A stretch of DNA of 34,097 nucleotides. It comes from an uncultured Bacilli bacterium (GTDB lineage Bacteria; Bacillota_I; Bacilli_A; RF39; UBA660). Below are positions 22,618-30,912 of this stretch, in pieces. Each line of letters opens with the position of its first letter. Position 1 is the first letter of the stretch. Position numbers and translations under genes: made by a program. The DNA lies in contig CANQIN010000007.1 in the NCBI GenBank assembly GCA_947623995.1, forward strand, positions 1 to 34,097, written 5' to 3'. A model generated the notes under the pieces. The model made no database searches, had not been told where the DNA came from, and worked only from the letters and a program-made list of their open reading frames with translations.

Positions 22618-23718
22618 TCACTCTTTATTTTGTTCTAATAATTTAAGATATTTATCTTGTAAAATTTTAGTTGCATTTTGAATTTCAAATTGATTATTTG
22701 TAACAACATTATCATTTCGATTATATTTTGCTTTTTCATTTATTTTTTTGGCCCATTCTTTAGCTGAAAGATTTAAAGATAAAAAGTAACAATTATTTGA
22801 TATTTTTACTTCTTCCGTAATACTATCAGAGAAAAAGCATTCTAACTTAGCATATTGAGCTTCAACTCCTGTCAAAGGTAAGCCTTCAAAAAAAGATGGT
22901 AAAAGAAATATATCCATAGCTTGATATATATTATAAACATCTTTTCTAACACCTAAAAATATGACATTTTTACAGAACGCTTTTTCTTTTACCATATTTT
23001 TTATTTCTTGTTCAAGTTTACCTTTACCAACTAAAATTAATTTATAATTATGATTAATATTATATAGTTCTTCAAATATTTCAATAATAAATTTATGATT
23101 TTTTTGTTGTTCAAATCTTCCAACATTTCCAATAACAATATCATTGTTATTTAATTTTAATTCTTTTCTAATTTCTTTTCTTTTTTTCTCGTTATATTGA
23201 AATTTTTCTGTTTCTATTCCATTAGGTATAAATTCAAAATTACTATTTTTTCCAAATAAATATTCTCCTGCTAATTTTGAACAGGCATAATAATAATTAG
23301 CTGGATATTTGTTAAGTTTAAATCCAAAACCTTTTATATATCCTTTTATATTATTTTCATGATTAGTACCATGAGCATGAGTTATTCTAACAGGAACACC
23401 ATATTTTTTAGCTACACCCAAATATAAAAAACCAACGCTGGTTAGATGACCATGAATAATTTTATATTCTTTATGTTCTTTAAAAAAATTATTTAAGTCT
23501 TTTATATATTTAAATATATTTTTATCATCTAAGAAAGAAAAACGGTATATCTTACCACCCATTTTTTCTATTTCATCATCAAAATCAGATTTTTCCATAT
23601 GATGGGTTATAAAATCAAATTGAATTTTATTTCTATCTATATTTCTATAAATATTCATTATTAAGTTTTCTAAACCGCCCTGATGCATAGCAGAAACAAC
23701 TTGTAATATTCTAATCAT
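22618..23718 (-). CDS. GT4 family glycosyltransferase (EpsF-like)
   Basis: 366-aa GT-B enzyme. RILQVVSAMHQGGLENLIMN begins the protein (the EpsF/CapM hallmark GG.EN...N). HGHLTSVGFLYLGVAKKYG lies near 92, THAHGTNHEN near 118 and FIPNGIETEKF near 168. IGNVGRFEQQKNHKFIIEIF opens the donor domain, followed by LVGKGKLEQEIK and FLLPSFFEGLPLTGVEAQ. ATG at 23718 (5 nt after AGGAGG) is preferred over the adjacent upstream ATG. It lies between the MenD-like gene and the GT2 gene with minimal gaps. Confidence 0.88.
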   Translation of the reverse strand: MIRILQVVSAMHQGGLENLIMNIYRNIDRNKIQFDFITHHMEKSDFDDEIEKMGGKIYRFSFLDDKNIFKYIKDLNNFFKEHKEYKIIHGHLTSVGFLYLGVAKKYGVPVRITHAHGTNHENNIKGYIKGFGFKLNKYPANYYYACSKLAGEYLFGKNSNFEFIPNGIETEKFQYNEKKRKEIRKELKLNNNDIVIGNVGRFEQQKNHKFIIEIFEELYNINHNYKLILVGKGKLEQEIKNMVKEKAFCKNVIFLGVRKDVYNIYQAMDIFLLPSFFEGLPLTGVEAQYAKLECFFSDSITEEVKISNNCYFLSLNLSAKEWAKKINEKAKYNRNDNVVTNNQFEIQNATKILQDKYLKLLEQNKE

Positions 23719-23731
23719 CATTACCTCCTAA

Positions 23732-25492
23732 TTATTTTTTTATAGCATCAATAATTTTTTTAGCTCTTTCTTGACCAAAACTTTTTTTTACTATTTCTTT
23801 TGCACTTCTCATTACTTCTGATTTTAAGCTTTTTGGTCGATTATATTTTAAAATATCATGAATAGTATCAGCATCAGTTTTCATTTCGGTAAACACTTCA
23901 AATAATATTGGTTCTTCACTATTAATAAAAGTATCTAAATTTTTATCAAAACTTTCTTTATCATTAGCAGTAATATATTTAATTGAATTTGATTTAACCC
24001 AACCTTCTGCTGTTACATTATGCCTAGCTGATGTGTGTAAATCACTATATTTATCTTGCCATATGTGATTATAATAAAATTCAGAACCACCATGATTATT
24101 TATTAAAAGAATATGTACTTTTTTAGGAATAGAATTTATTCTTAATGCATTCATATCATAAAAGAATGCTAAATCACCTATTATTAAGAAGGCATCTTTA
24201 GAAGGTGATGCTACAGCTTGTCCTAAAAAAGATGATAAACATCCATCAATTCCATGTGTTCCAATATTTGCATATGTATTAATTTTTTCATTAATTTTAA
24301 AGAAATTAGTAATTCTAATACTATCATTAATACTTAAATGCAAAATACTATTGCTCTTTATTTTTTCTACAACATTTTTAATTGCATAAACATGTGAATA
24401 TGGTATTTCTGGAAATACTACTTTATCAGAATTTTCTTTAAATATATTATAGTAATTCATATTATTTTTAGAAAGATTATTTTGATTAAATTTTTCAAAA
24501 AATAATTCAGGCTTACATTCAAATACATTAGTTATACTTTTAAATGGATCAATTATTTCTCCACTTTCGTTTATAAGCCAGTGTTCAAATTTACCACAAT
24601 TATTTTTTAATTCGGCTTTTATTGATGAAAAAATTTGCCCACCATATGAAATAACAATATCAGGAAGAACTTTATTCGTAATATCTGAATTAATAAAATT
24701 AGTATCCATAAACGCTACACTATTAAAGCTATTTTCAATGTCAACATTTGACATATAATCAACAACTATTATTGAATTATATTTTTTAAAAAAATCTTCT
24801 AATCCTTTTTTTAATTTATCACTGACTTGATTTTTTTGTCCACAAATAACCATTATTCTTTGAGCTTTTTTTAATTTTTCAACCATTTCATTCCAAAGGC
24901 TTACATTATCTATTTCAATTCTATTAATTTTTTTAGCTATTGGAAGATTTGAAACATTAAAAGTCCTATTGTAAGTATCCGTTGGAACATTAATATGTAT
25001 TGGACCAGTCTTACCATTATGATTTAATTCTAACAAAGCCTCATTTAATAATCTTACACAAAATATTTCATCATTTTTGTTATTAACAATTGGTAAATTT
25101 ACTGATTTTTTAACATGTCTATCGTACATTCCAACTTGATCTATCATTTGATCTTCCCATTGTCCAAGCATTCTTGGGTCTCTATCACTTGTTAAGACAA
25201 TTAATGGAACTCCTTGATAATAAGCCTCAGCAACTGCTGGCCAATAATTACATGTAGCAGTTGAAGATGTACATGATATAACAACAGGTTCATTTAATTC
25301 TTGCGCTAAACCTAGTGCAAAATATCCCGCACTTCTTTCATCCACTACTGAGTAGCATTTAAAATAATCATCTTTTTCTACTGAATGGACAAATGGTACA
25401 TTTCTAGAACCAGCAGATAAAACACAATGTTTTACTCCATATTGTTTTAATAATGATATTATAAGTTGATAACTTTTTACTTCTGTATACAT
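23732..25492 (-). CDS. MenD-like thiamine diphosphate-dependent enzyme in a polysaccharide operon
   Basis: 586-aa ThDP enzyme. The N-terminal Pyr domain has VLSAGSRNVPFV near residue 25 (cf. SPGSRS.P in MenD), VDERSAGYFALGLAQEL near 48, TSSTATCNYWPAVAEAYYQG near 70 and LTSDRDPRMLG near 97. The C-terminal PP domain has GTHGIDGCLSSFLGQA and the cofactor motif GDLAFFYDMNALRI near 440, then LLINNHGGSEF. This is the MenD family (2-oxoglutarate decarboxylation and transfer), with changes at several substrate positions. No other menaquinone gene is present, and its neighbours are an SDR and glycosyltransferases, so a role in making an unusual acyl or branched sugar substituent is inferred. Start at ATG 25492 with AAGGAGG; the longer ATG overlaps the SDR stop. 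Confidence 0.85.
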   Translation of the reverse strand: MYTEVKSYQLIISLLKQYGVKHCVLSAGSRNVPFVHSVEKDDYFKCYSVVDERSAGYFALGLAQELNEPVVISCTSSTATCNYWPAVAEAYYQGVPLIVLTSDRDPRMLGQWEDQMIDQVGMYDRHVKKSVNLPIVNNKNDEIFCVRLLNEALLELNHNGKTGPIHINVPTDTYNRTFNVSNLPIAKKINRIEIDNVSLWNEMVEKLKKAQRIMVICGQKNQVSDKLKKGLEDFFKKYNSIIVVDYMSNVDIENSFNSVAFMDTNFINSDITNKVLPDIVISYGGQIFSSIKAELKNNCGKFEHWLINESGEIIDPFKSITNVFECKPELFFEKFNQNNLSKNNMNYYNIFKENSDKVVFPEIPYSHVYAIKNVVEKIKSNSILHLSINDSIRITNFFKINEKINTYANIGTHGIDGCLSSFLGQAVASPSKDAFLIIGDLAFFYDMNALRINSIPKKVHILLINNHGGSEFYYNHIWQDKYSDLHTSARHNVTAEGWVKSNSIKYITANDKESFDKNLDTFINSEEPILFEVFTEMKTDADTIHDILKYNRPKSLKSEVMRSAKEIVKKSFGQERAKKIIDAIKK

Positions 25493-25505
25493 AATTAATT
25501 CCTCC

Positions 25506-26363
25506 TTAATCCCAGTCATCATATGTTAAATTACCACAACCACCAGTTGCTAAAAGCGTATCCCCATCAACCATTCTTGCTAAATCACTTACTAAAATAA
25601 CAGATAAAGATGCTATTTCTTCAGGCGTAGCATATCTACCTATTGGCGAAGATGGTCTATTTATATTATCATCACCATCTAAAATCATGCTAGTTGCTGT
25701 TGGTCCTGGGGCAATACTATTAACAACTATATTTTTAGAACTTAATTCCTTAGCTAAACCTTTAGTAAATGCTCTAATACCCCATTTAGCAAGTTGGTAT
25801 GAAGTTGTAGCTGGCCTTACTGATGATGATGAAGAAACGTTTAATATATTCCCTTTAATTTTATTATCAATCATATATTTTGCAACTACTTTTGTTAAAA
25901 AATAAGTACCTTTTAGATTGGTATTAATAACATTATCAAAATCTTCTTCTGTAGAATTCCAAAAAGATGTCTTATTTATCACTCCGGCATTATTAACTAA
26001 AATATCTATTTTTTTATTATTTATATTGTCTAAAATATTTTTAAATTTTTTATCAATATCTTTTATATTACTATTATCTAAATTAAATCCATATACTTCA
26101 GAATCTAAATTATTTTCTTTCAATTTTTTTACAGCTTCATTAATTTTATTAATATTTCTACCAGTAATAATCACACATGCTCCATTTTTTAAATAGCAGT
26201 TAGCAATTTCATACCCTATTCCACTTGAACCACCGGTTATTAAAGCAACTCTATCCTTTAATAAATCACCATAAAGGGTTGGAATTGTTACATATTTTTT
26301 TATTGGAAAATATCTTAATATTTCTCTAAAACCTTTTCTAATCGTTTTTACAATTTTTCCCAT
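25506..26363 (-). CDS. Short-chain dehydrogenase/reductase (SDR)
   Basis: 285-aa classical SDR with a 35-residue basic N-terminal extension. The NAD(P) site is TGGSSGIG at 43-50. NNAGVINK lies near 125, the catalytic Ser in NVSSSSSVRP near 165, YQLAK (Tyr and Lys) near 181 and NSIAPGPTATSM near 208. The C-terminus is MVDGDTLLATGGCGN. It is directly upstream of the MenD-like gene, whose ribosome site lies in its last codons, so the two probably act in succession, for example reducing a keto product of the ThDP enzyme. The substrate is not deducible. Confidence 0.85.
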   Translation of the reverse strand: MGKIVKTIRKGFREILRYFPIKKYVTIPTLYGDLLKDRVALITGGSSGIGYEIANCYLKNGACVIITGRNINKINEAVKKLKENNLDSEVYGFNLDNSNIKDIDKKFKNILDNINNKKIDILVNNAGVINKTSFWNSTEEDFDNVINTNLKGTYFLTKVVAKYMIDNKIKGNILNVSSSSSVRPATTSYQLAKWGIRAFTKGLAKELSSKNIVVNSIAPGPTATSMILDGDDNINRPSSPIGRYATPEEIASLSVILVSDLARMVDGDTLLATGGCGNLTYDDWD

Positions 26364-26373
26364 ATCTTTCCTC

Positions 26374-27489
26374 CTAATTTTTTAAGGCATTTTCCAGCCA
26401 CTTTAAAGATTTATTTCTTTCTTGTTCTAATAATTTATTACATTCTTTAAAATTAATATTTTTATCAACAATTGATAAATCGTTCTCATCTTTAGCAACT
26501 CTATTTTCAAGATTACATAATTGTAAAATACTTTGTAATCTTGTGCTAAATTTTTCAGGATAAACAATAATAAAATTAATATTAAAATTTAATGAAAATG
26601 CAGTTGCGTGAAAAGAATCAGTTACAACATAACTAGCATTAGCAAACAATGATAAAAAATCTTCAACTTTAGGTGAACAATACATTTTTCCCTTTTTATA
26701 AAAATCATGTAATTGATAAGTTATATATTTAATAGGCAATCCAGTTTTCATAGATAAGTTATACGCATATTTGTCTATTTTCTGGTTTCTATTTAAATTA
26801 TAAACTAAAATGTATTTCTTAGTTTGAAATTTTTTACTTGCTATTTTTAACCAATCATTTTTATCAAATAGTAAAGTTGGGTCTAAAACTTGTGTGCCTT
26901 CTAAACCTATTTCTTCTAAAATTTTTAAGCCACTTTTTTCTCTTAAGGAAATATTAGAATAACGTTTTAAATAAGGTTTTAGCTGCCTAATTTCTTCTTT
27001 ATTTAAATTTGTTCTTCCAAAACTAGCAGAATAAGCAATTTTATTTTTATCATTAGGTGCAAAAGATAGATAAAAAGGACTATCAAATTTTCCATTCCAT
27101 TCAGAGTTCCAAACCTGGTCACTACCTGTACAATAAATGTCATATTTATCTACTAATTTAAAATCATTATCAGTTTTATAAGTTTTAGAACTAGTATATA
27201 AATATCTGCTAACAAATTTTTTAAAAGAAAAATATCGTTTAATATATGATGGAAAAATAATAATTCTTGCCATTGTTCTTAAAAGAAAACTATTTTCAAA
27301 TTTTGGAGATTTATTTTTAATTCCAAGTAACATTTGATAAATAGTTAATCTTTTAGGATAATAATCAATTAATTCCACATTATATCCCATTTTTTTTATT
27401 ACTTCTTGCAAAGCATATGCTTGCAAGACTGAACCATAATTTCTAACTCTATGTAATGTTATAATACCTACTTTTTCCATCAAACTCAT
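26374..27489 (-). CDS. Polysaccharide pyruvyl transferase family protein (second of two)
   Basis: 371 aa. The N-terminus GIITLHRVRNYGSVLQAYAL, DKYDIYCTGSDQVWNSEWNG near 105, IAYSASFGR near 140, TQVLDPTLLFDKNDWLKIA near 205 and YVVTDSFHATAFSLNFNINF near 290 follow the family plan, including the D-S-F-H-A-x-x-F-S motif. Predicted to transfer pyruvate from phosphoenolpyruvate to a sugar, although many GSDQVWN-type members of capsule loci remain uncharacterised. It is the first gene after the strong internal promoter at 27521-27549. ATG at 27489 is taken; ATG nine bases downstream is possible. About 25-nt leader. Confidence 0.85.
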   Translation of the reverse strand: MSLMEKVGIITLHRVRNYGSVLQAYALQEVIKKMGYNVELIDYYPKRLTIYQMLLGIKNKSPKFENSFLLRTMARIIIFPSYIKRYFSFKKFVSRYLYTSSKTYKTDNDFKLVDKYDIYCTGSDQVWNSEWNGKFDSPFYLSFAPNDKNKIAYSASFGRTNLNKEEIRQLKPYLKRYSNISLREKSGLKILEEIGLEGTQVLDPTLLFDKNDWLKIASKKFQTKKYILVYNLNRNQKIDKYAYNLSMKTGLPIKYITYQLHDFYKKGKMYCSPKVEDFLSLFANASYVVTDSFHATAFSLNFNINFIIVYPEKFSTRLQSILQLCNLENRVAKDENDLSIVDKNINFKECNKLLEQERNKSLKWLENALKN

Positions 27490-27520
27490 TTTCCTTTTAC
27501 TTGATTAAATAATCATTGAA

Positions 27521-27549
27521 ATTATAATATATTACTCTATAAATGTCAA
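27521..27549 (-). promoter_or_regulatory. Perfect consensus sigma-A promoter of the downstream polysaccharide genes
   Basis: -35 TTGACA (27544-27549), 17-nt spacer, -10 TATAAT (27521-27526), about 30 nt before the pyruvyl transferase-family gene. The -35 hexamer is half of an inverted repeat TGTCAA-N10-TTGACA (27544-27565), a possible repressor site. Confidence 0.8.
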
Positions 27550-27593
27550 TTGTCATTTATTGACACATATTTAAATAAAATAGATATGAAATT

Positions 27594-27623
27594 AAAAAAA
27601 ATTGATTACTTACTTTAATCAAT
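27594..27623 (-). terminator. Intrinsic terminator in mid-locus
   Basis: Minus-strand stem ATTGATTA / TAATCAAT (8 bp, 7-nt loop) followed by T8. It overlaps the stop codon of the first sugar transferase copy and divides the locus into a regulatory/initiation block and a repeat-unit assembly block. Confidence 0.7.
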
Positions 27624-28235
27624 ATTTATATTTTTTTTCATTTTTAGAATATCTAATTCATCTTTTATTGTTTCTTTACCAGCATTAACTCCATCTTTTA
27701 CAAATATAGCTTTAATAGTTAGAAAAAAAACTTTTAAATCTTGTTTAAATGAAAAATTTCTAACATATTCTAAATCATAATTAATTTTTTCTATTATAGT
27801 TAAATTATTTCTTCCTTTTACTTGAGCAAGACCTGTAATTCCTGGTAAAACATCACATCTATGTCTTTGTTCTTCATTCATATTCTCGTAATATTCAGGT
27901 ATCCATGGTCTCGGTCCAATAAAAGCCATTTCACCTTTTAATATATTAATTATTTGAGGTAATTCATCTAAACTTAACGATCTAATAAACTTTCCAACTT
28001 TAGTATATTTATCTTTTTCTTTAAAATTATGAACATCATTTTCGGCAACCATACTTCTAAACTTATACATTTTAAATATTTTACCATTTTTGCCAGTCCG
28101 ATCCTGTTTAAATATCACTGGTCCTTTACTATCTATTTTTATTGCAATAGCTATTATAATCATTGGTATTAAAAATAATATAAGTATAGATAAAGCCATT
28201 AGAAAATCAGTAATTCTTTTAATAATTCTATACAT
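27615..28235 (-). CDS. Undecaprenyl-phosphate sugar phosphotransferase, copy A
   Basis: 206-aa initiating transferase of the short (PssY/PglC/CpsE C-terminal) type. It moves a sugar phosphate from a UDP-sugar to undecaprenyl phosphate at the inner membrane face. A membrane or re-entrant helix lies at about 8-31, followed by DSKGPVIFKQDRTGKNGKIF, MYKFRSM, SLDELPQIINILKGEMAFIG-PRPW and GITGLAQVKGRN. It is almost identical to copy B at 29559-30170, differing at about eight positions before the C-terminal tail. The two share a 236-bp stretch with no difference (27808-28043 against 29743-29978). It ends in a terminator. Lipid-linked first sugar unknown (galactose, glucose or an amino sugar). Confidence 0.9.
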   Translation of the reverse strand: MYRIIKRITDFLMALSILILFLIPMIIIAIAIKIDSKGPVIFKQDRTGKNGKIFKMYKFRSMVAENDVHNFKEKDKYTKVGKFIRSLSLDELPQIINILKGEMAFIGPRPWIPEYYENMNEEQRHRCDVLPGITGLAQVKGRNNLTIIEKINYDLEYVRNFSFKQDLKVFFLTIKAIFVKDGVNAGKETIKDELDILKMKKNINID

Positions 28236-28246
28236 TTTAAATCCCC

Positions 28247-28346
28247 TATCCTTTATTCAAATGTTAGTATTTTTTTACATCTCATAGTTGCTCGTAATCG
28301 TCGATTATTATATCATTATGAATTATTGATTTCAACATTTTTTACC
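28247..28346 (-). pseudogene. Remnant of a duplicated CpsB/YwqE phosphatase 3' end
   Basis: Upstream of sugar transferase copy A the minus strand reads KMLKSIIHNDIIIDD followed by a stop. This aligns with the C-terminal KKLKSIVHNDIIVDD of the intact phosphatase gene upstream of copy B. The DNA match is continuous for about 45 bases (28299-28343) and then drifts. It shows that the duplication unit included the end of the phosphatase gene. The rest of 28236-28446 holds no gene. Confidence 0.7.
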
Positions 28347-28446
28347 AACTTACTTCACATATTAAAAAAATGAGAACTTTCAATTTTATTTTTAGGTTAT
28401 CATTTTTATTCTTTATTTAAAATAATATTTTTATATATTATATTAT

Positions 28447-29508
28447 TTAAATAAAATATATATTGTTATAAGGGAATATTTCCGTTCGTCCATATATATA
28501 AAATACATATATAAAATATAAAATTAAACAAATATAATAAATTATTTTTATAATTTTCCTTGAATATTTGTCTTTTATTTTATTTAATAATAACGGAAAT
28601 AAAACTATTTGAATAAGTGAAAAATACAAAGCGATTCTAGAAATATCAGATGAAGATAGTAAAAATTCGAAAAGAAACCCAGTAAAAAAGATACTACAAT
28701 AGTTTTTTAATAATGTATTTTCACAAATACTTTTTTTAAACAAAAATAATAACACCAGAAAAGGAAAATAAGCTAATATAAAATTATAATCTATATTACT
28801 AAAAGATATTTTCAAAAAATATCCTTTATAATTATTAAAAATTGACAGTTTACTTAATATTGGAGAACCTAAAAAAAGTATGATTAACGTTGCAAATGTA
28901 ACCAAAATTAATTTTTTTGAAATTTTTTCAGTTTTTTTGGAAAACATTGCAACTAAAAAATACGGAAATAATACTATAGTAGAATTATGGATTAAAAAAG
29001 ATAAAAATAATAGTAGTATTGTTTGTTTTTTTTGATTGTTTTGGAGAAAAGCTAAAGCATATAATGCAAGTGCCATTGATAATCCTTGACGAATAATATT
29101 ATAAGAAAAAGGTAAATAAATAAATAAATATGAAGCAAAAATTAACATTGTTCCATTTTTTTTACCTAATTTTTTAATAGCAAGCATAACAAGCAAATTA
29201 GTTAAAAATGAATATATAAATATTATTGTTTGAGGTTCAGCAGATATCATATTGGCAATTTGAAATAATACACGATCTCCAATTTCTAAAAAACTATAGG
29301 AGTGATAATATTTGATATAGTTTGAATAATCAGTTCCTACATAATATCTAAAACCAGATACAAATGTTAAAACGATAAATACAATTAAAAATATAATATT
29401 ACAAATTTTCTTATGTTTTTTATTATAATTATAATCATATAAACCCATTAATCCTACCAAAGATGTAAATAATATAATATAAAAAAATAAACTTGCTGTA
29501 TTTGACAT
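28447..29508 (-). CDS. wzy: EpsG/Wzy-family polysaccharide polymerase
   Basis: 353-aa polytopic protein with about 10 hydrophobic spans. It carries the EpsG-family phrase SGFRYYVGTDYSNYIKYY near residue 55. Other conserved parts are NIIRQGLSMALALYALAFL near 137 and LIHNSTIVLFPYFL near 172, the RQ and H-x-S motifs of EpsG/Wzy. It would join flipped repeat units outside the membrane, with length set by the Wzz-like protein at 31634. The start was moved to ATG 29508, 7 nt after GTGAGG. The gene is enclosed between the two near-identical sugar transferase genes, so recombination between them could delete it. Confidence 0.85.
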   Translation of the reverse strand: MSNTASLFFYIILFTSLVGLMGLYDYNYNKKHKKICNIIFLIVFIVLTFVSGFRYYVGTDYSNYIKYYHSYSFLEIGDRVLFQIANMISAEPQTIIFIYSFLTNLLVMLAIKKLGKKNGTMLIFASYLFIYLPFSYNIIRQGLSMALALYALAFLQNNQKKQTILLLFLSFLIHNSTIVLFPYFLVAMFSKKTEKISKKLILVTFATLIILFLGSPILSKLSIFNNYKGYFLKISFSNIDYNFILAYFPFLVLLFLFKKSICENTLLKNYCSIFFTGFLFEFLLSSSDISRIALYFSLIQIVLFPLLLNKIKDKYSRKIIKIIYYICLILYFIYVFYIYGRTEIFPYNNIYFI

Positions 29509-29558
29509 AGTCATACCTCACTTTTTAAAATTTTAATTTATGATTAATTATTATTGAT

Positions 29559-30170
29559 TTATATATCATTTTCTGTTTTTAAAATATCTAATTCATCTTT
29601 TATTGTTTCTTTACCAGCATTAACTCCATCTTTTACAAATATAGCTTTAATAGTTAAGAAAAAAACTTTTACATCTTGTTTAAATGAAAAATTTCTAACA
29701 TATTCTAAATCATAATTAATCTTTTCTATTATACTTAAATTGTTTCTTCCTTTTACTTGAGCAAGACCTGTAATTCCTGGTAAAACATCACATCTATGTC
29801 TTTGTTCTTCATTCATATTCTCGTAATATTCAGGTATCCATGGTCTCGGTCCAATAAAAGCCATTTCACCTTTTAATATATTAATTATTTGAGGTAATTC
29901 ATCTAAACTTAACGATCTAATAAACTTTCCAACTTTAGTATATTTATCTTTTTCTTTAAAATTATGAACATCATTTTCAGCAACCATACTTCTAAACTTA
30001 TACATTTTAAATATTTTGCCATTTTTTCCAGTTCTATCTTGTTTAAATATCACTGGCCCTTTACTATCTATTTTAATAGCTACTGCTATTAAAATCATCG
30101 GTATTAAAAATAATATAAGTATAGATAAAGCCATTAGGAAATCAATAATTCTTTTAAGAACTTTATACAT
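29559..30170 (-). CDS. Undecaprenyl-phosphate sugar phosphotransferase, copy B
   Basis: 203-aa near-duplicate of the enzyme at 27615-28235, with the same membrane helix (about 8-31) and the same motifs (DSKGPVIFKQDRTG, MYKFRSM, LDELPQIINILKGEMAFIG, GITGLAQVKGRN). Changes against copy A are conservative (for example Ile to Leu at 27, Ile to Val at 30, Thr to Ser near 147, Leu to Val near 169) apart from the last residues (KTENDI here). This is the copy in ancestral context: directly after the intact CpsB/YwqE phosphatase gene, 11 bp downstream. Both copies look functional. Confidence 0.9.
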   Translation of the reverse strand: MYKVLKRIIDFLMALSILILFLIPMILIAVAIKIDSKGPVIFKQDRTGKNGKIFKMYKFRSMVAENDVHNFKEKDKYTKVGKFIRSLSLDELPQIINILKGEMAFIGPRPWIPEYYENMNEEQRHRCDVLPGITGLAQVKGRNNLSIIEKINYDLEYVRNFSFKQDVKVFFLTIKAIFVKDGVNAGKETIKDELDILKTENDI

Positions 30171-30181
30171 CTTAGACCACT

Positions 30182-30910
30182 TTATCCTTTTATTCCAATA
30201 TCGTAATTGTTTATAACCTTCTCAAAGTTGTTCATAAGTAAATCATCAACTATTATATCATTATGAACTATTGATTTTAACTTTTTTTTCATTTTATTTA
30301 TATCGTAGTTTCCATCATGATGCATATCACTTGCTAAAAAGCTTATCCAATTATTTTTTAAAAAGAATTTTAAAGATTTTTTGGCTTCTTTTCCATAAGC
30401 TCCTAATAGACTCAAATAATTACCTTGAAGTAATACACCCATTCTTAAAAATTCGATGGCATATTCTGGATGCTGTTTAAAAATATGATATCTTTCTGGG
30501 TGCGCTAAAATAGGAATATAATCATTAGTAATTAAATCATAAAGAATATCTTTAGCATTTTTCATAATATATTCTAAAGGAAATTCTACTAAGATATATT
30601 TAGAATTATTAATTGTTTTAATTTTTTTCTTTTTAATTAAATCAATTATTTCTTCATCTAAAAATACTTCATTACCTAAATATAAATTAATATCTATATG
30701 ATTAGTTTTAGCATATAATTTTAATTTTTCAAAAATCTTTTCTTTCTTTTCATTGTCGCAATTATATTTAGTATTTTTAATATAGTGAGGAGTTAAAACA
30801 ATATCTGTTATACCTTCTCTTTGAGCTTTTCTTAAAAGAACAACACTTTCTTTAAAATCTTTTGCTCCATCATCAATTCCTGGCAATAAATGGCAATGCA
30901 TATCCTTCAT
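30182..30910 (-). CDS. cpsB: CpsB/YwqE-type PHP-family protein-tyrosine phosphatase
   Basis: 242-aa manganese-dependent phosphatase of the PHP fold, which dephosphorylates the C-terminal tyrosines of the partner BY-kinase and so tunes polymer assembly. Metal ligands are visible in MHCHLLPGIDDGAKD at 4-18, TPHYIKNTKY near 42, GNEVFLDEEI near 80, LAHPERYHIF near 135 and ASDMHHDGNYD near 193. Full length for the family. It lies 2 bp after the kinase gene and uses a ribosome site within its last codons. A fragment of its 3' end is duplicated upstream of the other sugar transferase copy. Confidence 0.92.
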   Translation of the reverse strand: MKDMHCHLLPGIDDGAKDFKESVVLLRKAQREGITDIVLTPHYIKNTKYNCDNEKKEKIFEKLKLYAKTNHIDINLYLGNEVFLDEEIIDLIKKKKIKTINNSKYILVEFPLEYIMKNAKDILYDLITNDYIPILAHPERYHIFKQHPEYAIEFLRMGVLLQGNYLSLLGAYGKEAKKSLKFFLKNNWISFLASDMHHDGNYDINKMKKKLKSIVHNDIIVDDLLMNNFEKVINNYDIGIKG

Positions 30911-30912
30911 AA

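Noticed and set aside
25687-26196. Two plus-strand frames opposite the SDR gene
   Set aside because: Antisense shadows of a clear SDR with intact motifs; no independent start signals.
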